Positions 43,795 to 45,513 of a stretch of DNA of 45,513 bases are shown here, piece by piece (position 1 is the stretch's first letter; every line of letters starts with the position of its first letter). The notes under the pieces are model-generated. The model saw only the letters and a program-made list of their open reading frames with translations, made no database searches and was not told the DNA's origin. The stretch lies in the NCBI GenBank assembly GCA_029975165.1, contig JARKPR010000050.1:1-45513 (forward strand). The letters are read 5' to 3'. The DNA is from Selenomonadales bacterium (GTDB taxonomy: Bacteria > Bacillota > Negativicutes > Sporomusales > UBA7701). A program made the position numbers and the translations under genes.

Positions 43795-45513
43795 ATGTCA
43801 TGGTTTCGCAATTTCAAAACAGCGGTCAAAATCATCATTCTCATCTCTGTTACTGCGGTATTCCTGGCAGGAGTCGGGTACGTAGGCTATTATTACAGCG
43901 GAAAACTCAGCGACGACCTGGAAAAAACGTACAAGGACAGCCTGCTGCCGATAAAATGGCTGAACGCGGCCCGCGGTCAGTCCAGGGCCGTCGAAGGACT
44001 CGTGCTGAAATTGGCTCATCCCGACTCGACAAAAGACCAGGAAGCCGCCTTCCTTAAAGAAATCGAGGAGCGGACCCAGGGAATCAACCAATTGCTGGCT
44101 GAATACGAAAAAACAGTCAATACTGACTTTGAAAGGCAGAATTTCCCCGTCGTGAAGGATTCGCTGAATAAATGGCGCCAGGAGAGAGCCAAAATAATCG
44201 AACTCGCCCAGGCCGGAAAAAAGGCGGAAGCCTTTGATCATTACCGCAAATACGGCGACGAGGTTATGGATACCCTCAACGGGACCTTGGAAAAGCTGGC
44301 CGATTTTAACGCCGCCGCAGCCGAAAAGCTGCACCAAAACGGTGAGAAGGACGCCGCAACCGCCGCCAGGATGATTGTCGGCATAAGCGTGGCGGCGGTG
44401 CTCCTGGCGTTGATGCTGGGCCTTACCATAGCGAGGATGATCGCCAACCCGCTCAACATAATGCTGGAAAACGTGCAAACGGTTGCGGCCGGCAACCTTA
44501 CGGTCCGGCCGCTCAACATGAAATCCCGGGACGAAGTGGGGCAACTGGCCGTGGCCTTCGATACGATGGTGGCCAATTTGCGGACCGTTGTCCGTCATGT
44601 GTCCCAGGCAGCCGAACAAGTGGCGGCCGCCAGCGAAGAACTTACCGCCAGCTCGGAACAATCGGCGCAGGCCGCCAACCAGATTGCCGCCTCCATCACC
44701 GGCGTCGCCAACGGCGCCGGCGAACAACTGGCGGCAGCCACCGAAACCTCCGCGGTCGTTGAACAGATGTCGGCCGGCATCCAGCAGGTGGCGGCCAACG
44801 CCAATCAGGTGGCGACCCAGTCGGCGCAAGCCGCCGACCAGGCCGACGCCGGCGGCGCGGCGGTGGAAAAAGCAGTCGGCCAAATGGGGACAATCGCCGA
44901 TTCTTCCCAGGTTGTCGCGGAAGCGATCGGCAAATTAAGCGACAAATCCAAGGAAATAGGGCAAATCGTCGATACGATAGCAGGCATCGCCGGCCAAACA
45001 AACCTCCTGGCCCTCAACGCCGCCATCGAGGCCGCCCGCGCCGGCGAGCAGGGCCGCGGTTTCTCGGTGGTCGCCGAAGAAGTCCGCACACTGGCCGAGC
45101 AGTCCCAGCGGGCCGCCGAACAGATCGGCGCCATCATCGGCGACATGCTCGGCGACATCGGCGGCGTCGTCCAGGCCTTCGCCGGCACCAGCGCGGCCGT
45201 CGGCAACGGCGTCGCGACCATCAACCGGGCCAACGCCAGCTTCGGCGAAATCACCGCCAACATCGGCGTGACCGCCGACAAGGTCGCCGAGGCCGTCGCC
45301 ATGGCCGACCGCCAGTCGCTGGCCGCCGCCAGCATCAAGGAAGCCGTCCAGAACGTCGCCGCCGTCGCCGAGCAGTCGGCCGCCGCCACCGAGACCACCG
45401 CCGCCAGCGCCCAGCAGGTCAACGCCGCCATCGACGGCATCGCCGCCAGCGCCCAGGACCTCTCGCGGGTGGCCGACGAACTCCAGCAGTCGGTGCTCAA
45501 ATTCAAACTGTAA
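43795..45513 (+). CDS. Methyl-accepting chemotaxis protein with 4-helix-bundle sensor
   Basis: A 572-aa inner-membrane chemoreceptor. ATG 43795 follows GGAGG by nine bases. TM1 is about residues 10-34, a four-helix-bundle ligand domain 35-190, TM2 192-214, HAMP 215-268 ([13 protein letters not shown] then [13 protein letters not shown]), and a long signalling coiled coil with the tip [20 protein letters not shown] near residue 396. No ligand residues can be named. No clear promoter lies between its start and the leader hairpin. The last third uses almost only G/C-ending codons, unlike the sensor part. The gene is complete and ends at the window edge. Confidence 0.96.
   Translation: MSWFRNFKTAVKIIILISVTAVFLAGVGYVGYYYSGKLSDDLEKTYKDSLLPIKWLNAARGQSRAVEGLVLKLAHPDSTKDQEAAFLKEIEERTQGINQLLAEYEKTVNTDFERQNFPVVKDSLNKWRQERAKIIELAQAGKKAEAFDHYRKYGDEVMDTLNGTLEKLADFNAAAAEKLHQNGEKDAATAARMIVGISVAAVLLALMLGLTIARMIANPLNIMLENVQTVAAGNLTVRPLNMKSRDEVGQLAVAFDTMVANLRTVVRHVSQAAEQVAAASEELTASSEQSAQAANQIAASITGVANGAGEQLAAATETSAVVEQMSAGIQQVAANANQVATQSAQAADQADAGGAAVEKAVGQMGTIADSSQVVAEAIGKLSDKSKEIGQIVDTIAGIAGQTNLLALNAAIEAARAGEQGRGFSVVAEEVRTLAEQSQRAAEQIGAIIGDMLGDIGGVVQAFAGTSAAVGNGVATINRANASFGEITANIGVTADKVAEAVAMADRQSLAAASIKEAVQNVAAVAEQSAAATETTAASAQQVNAAIDGIAASAQDLSRVADELQQSVLKFKL

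Overview
This GC-rich window (about 65 % G+C, strong GGAGG ribosome sites, T-box leaders) most likely comes from the chromosome of an anaerobic, spore-forming Firmicute, probably a Sporomusaceae-type Negativicute. The clues are the yggS-sepF-proC-ylmH-divIVA-DUF167-ileS order, a CotF-like spore coat protein, and many transporters for organic acids and amino-acid derivatives (NhaC, TTT, TRAP, DcuC). The taxonomic call is inference; no rRNA or tRNA gene is visible.

Layout. 1-4.7 kb: a DUF5665 gene, a Crp/Fnr regulator, and a convergent operon of an FAD reductase related to AprA/fumarate reductase, a two-cluster ferredoxin and an NhaC antiporter. 4.8-11.8 kb: leftward division/translation cluster ending in ileS, which has its own promoter, an Ile T-box and a 121-bp repeat in its leader. 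12-16.5 kb: a 52-aa ORF, a CBO0543-type membrane protein, a lone branched-chain amino-acid binding protein, an unassigned permease and AlkD. 16.7-22.5 kb: a group II PLP decarboxylase and a tctBAC tripartite transporter followed by a second copy of the unassigned permease. 22.9-26.7 kb: a YheO/DauR-like regulator divergent from dcuC - MalY/PatB-like lyase - ridA, with palindromic operators between. 26.8-31.6 kb: an orphan ParB-like protein, superoxide dismutase, CotF-like coat protein, an MFS exporter and an alpha/beta hydrolase.

31.7-36 kb: a second T-box leader controls not an aminoacyl-tRNA synthetase but an isocitrate-lyase/PEP-mutase family lyase and a complete TRAP transporter (dctPQM). 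36-38.4 kb: a secreted metallo-beta-lactamase-fold hydrolase, a DUF5664 protein and a three-zinc-ribbon protein. 38.6-42.7 kb: an operon for a D-threonine-aldolase/D-serine-dehydratase-like enzyme, an N-acyl-D-amino-acid deacylase and a permease, which reads as a D-amino-acid scavenging unit.

42.7-45.5 kb holds the most unusual structure. An AT-rich 802-bp segment is bounded by perfect 26-bp inverted repeats and contains one gene, a minimal FimB/FimE-sized tyrosine recombinase with all catalytic residues. It lies just upstream of a methyl-accepting chemotaxis protein gene that has no clear promoter of its own and a strong hairpin in its leader. The layout resembles the Salmonella Hin switch built with a tyrosine recombinase, and suggests a phase-variable chemoreceptor or a minimal mobile cassette.
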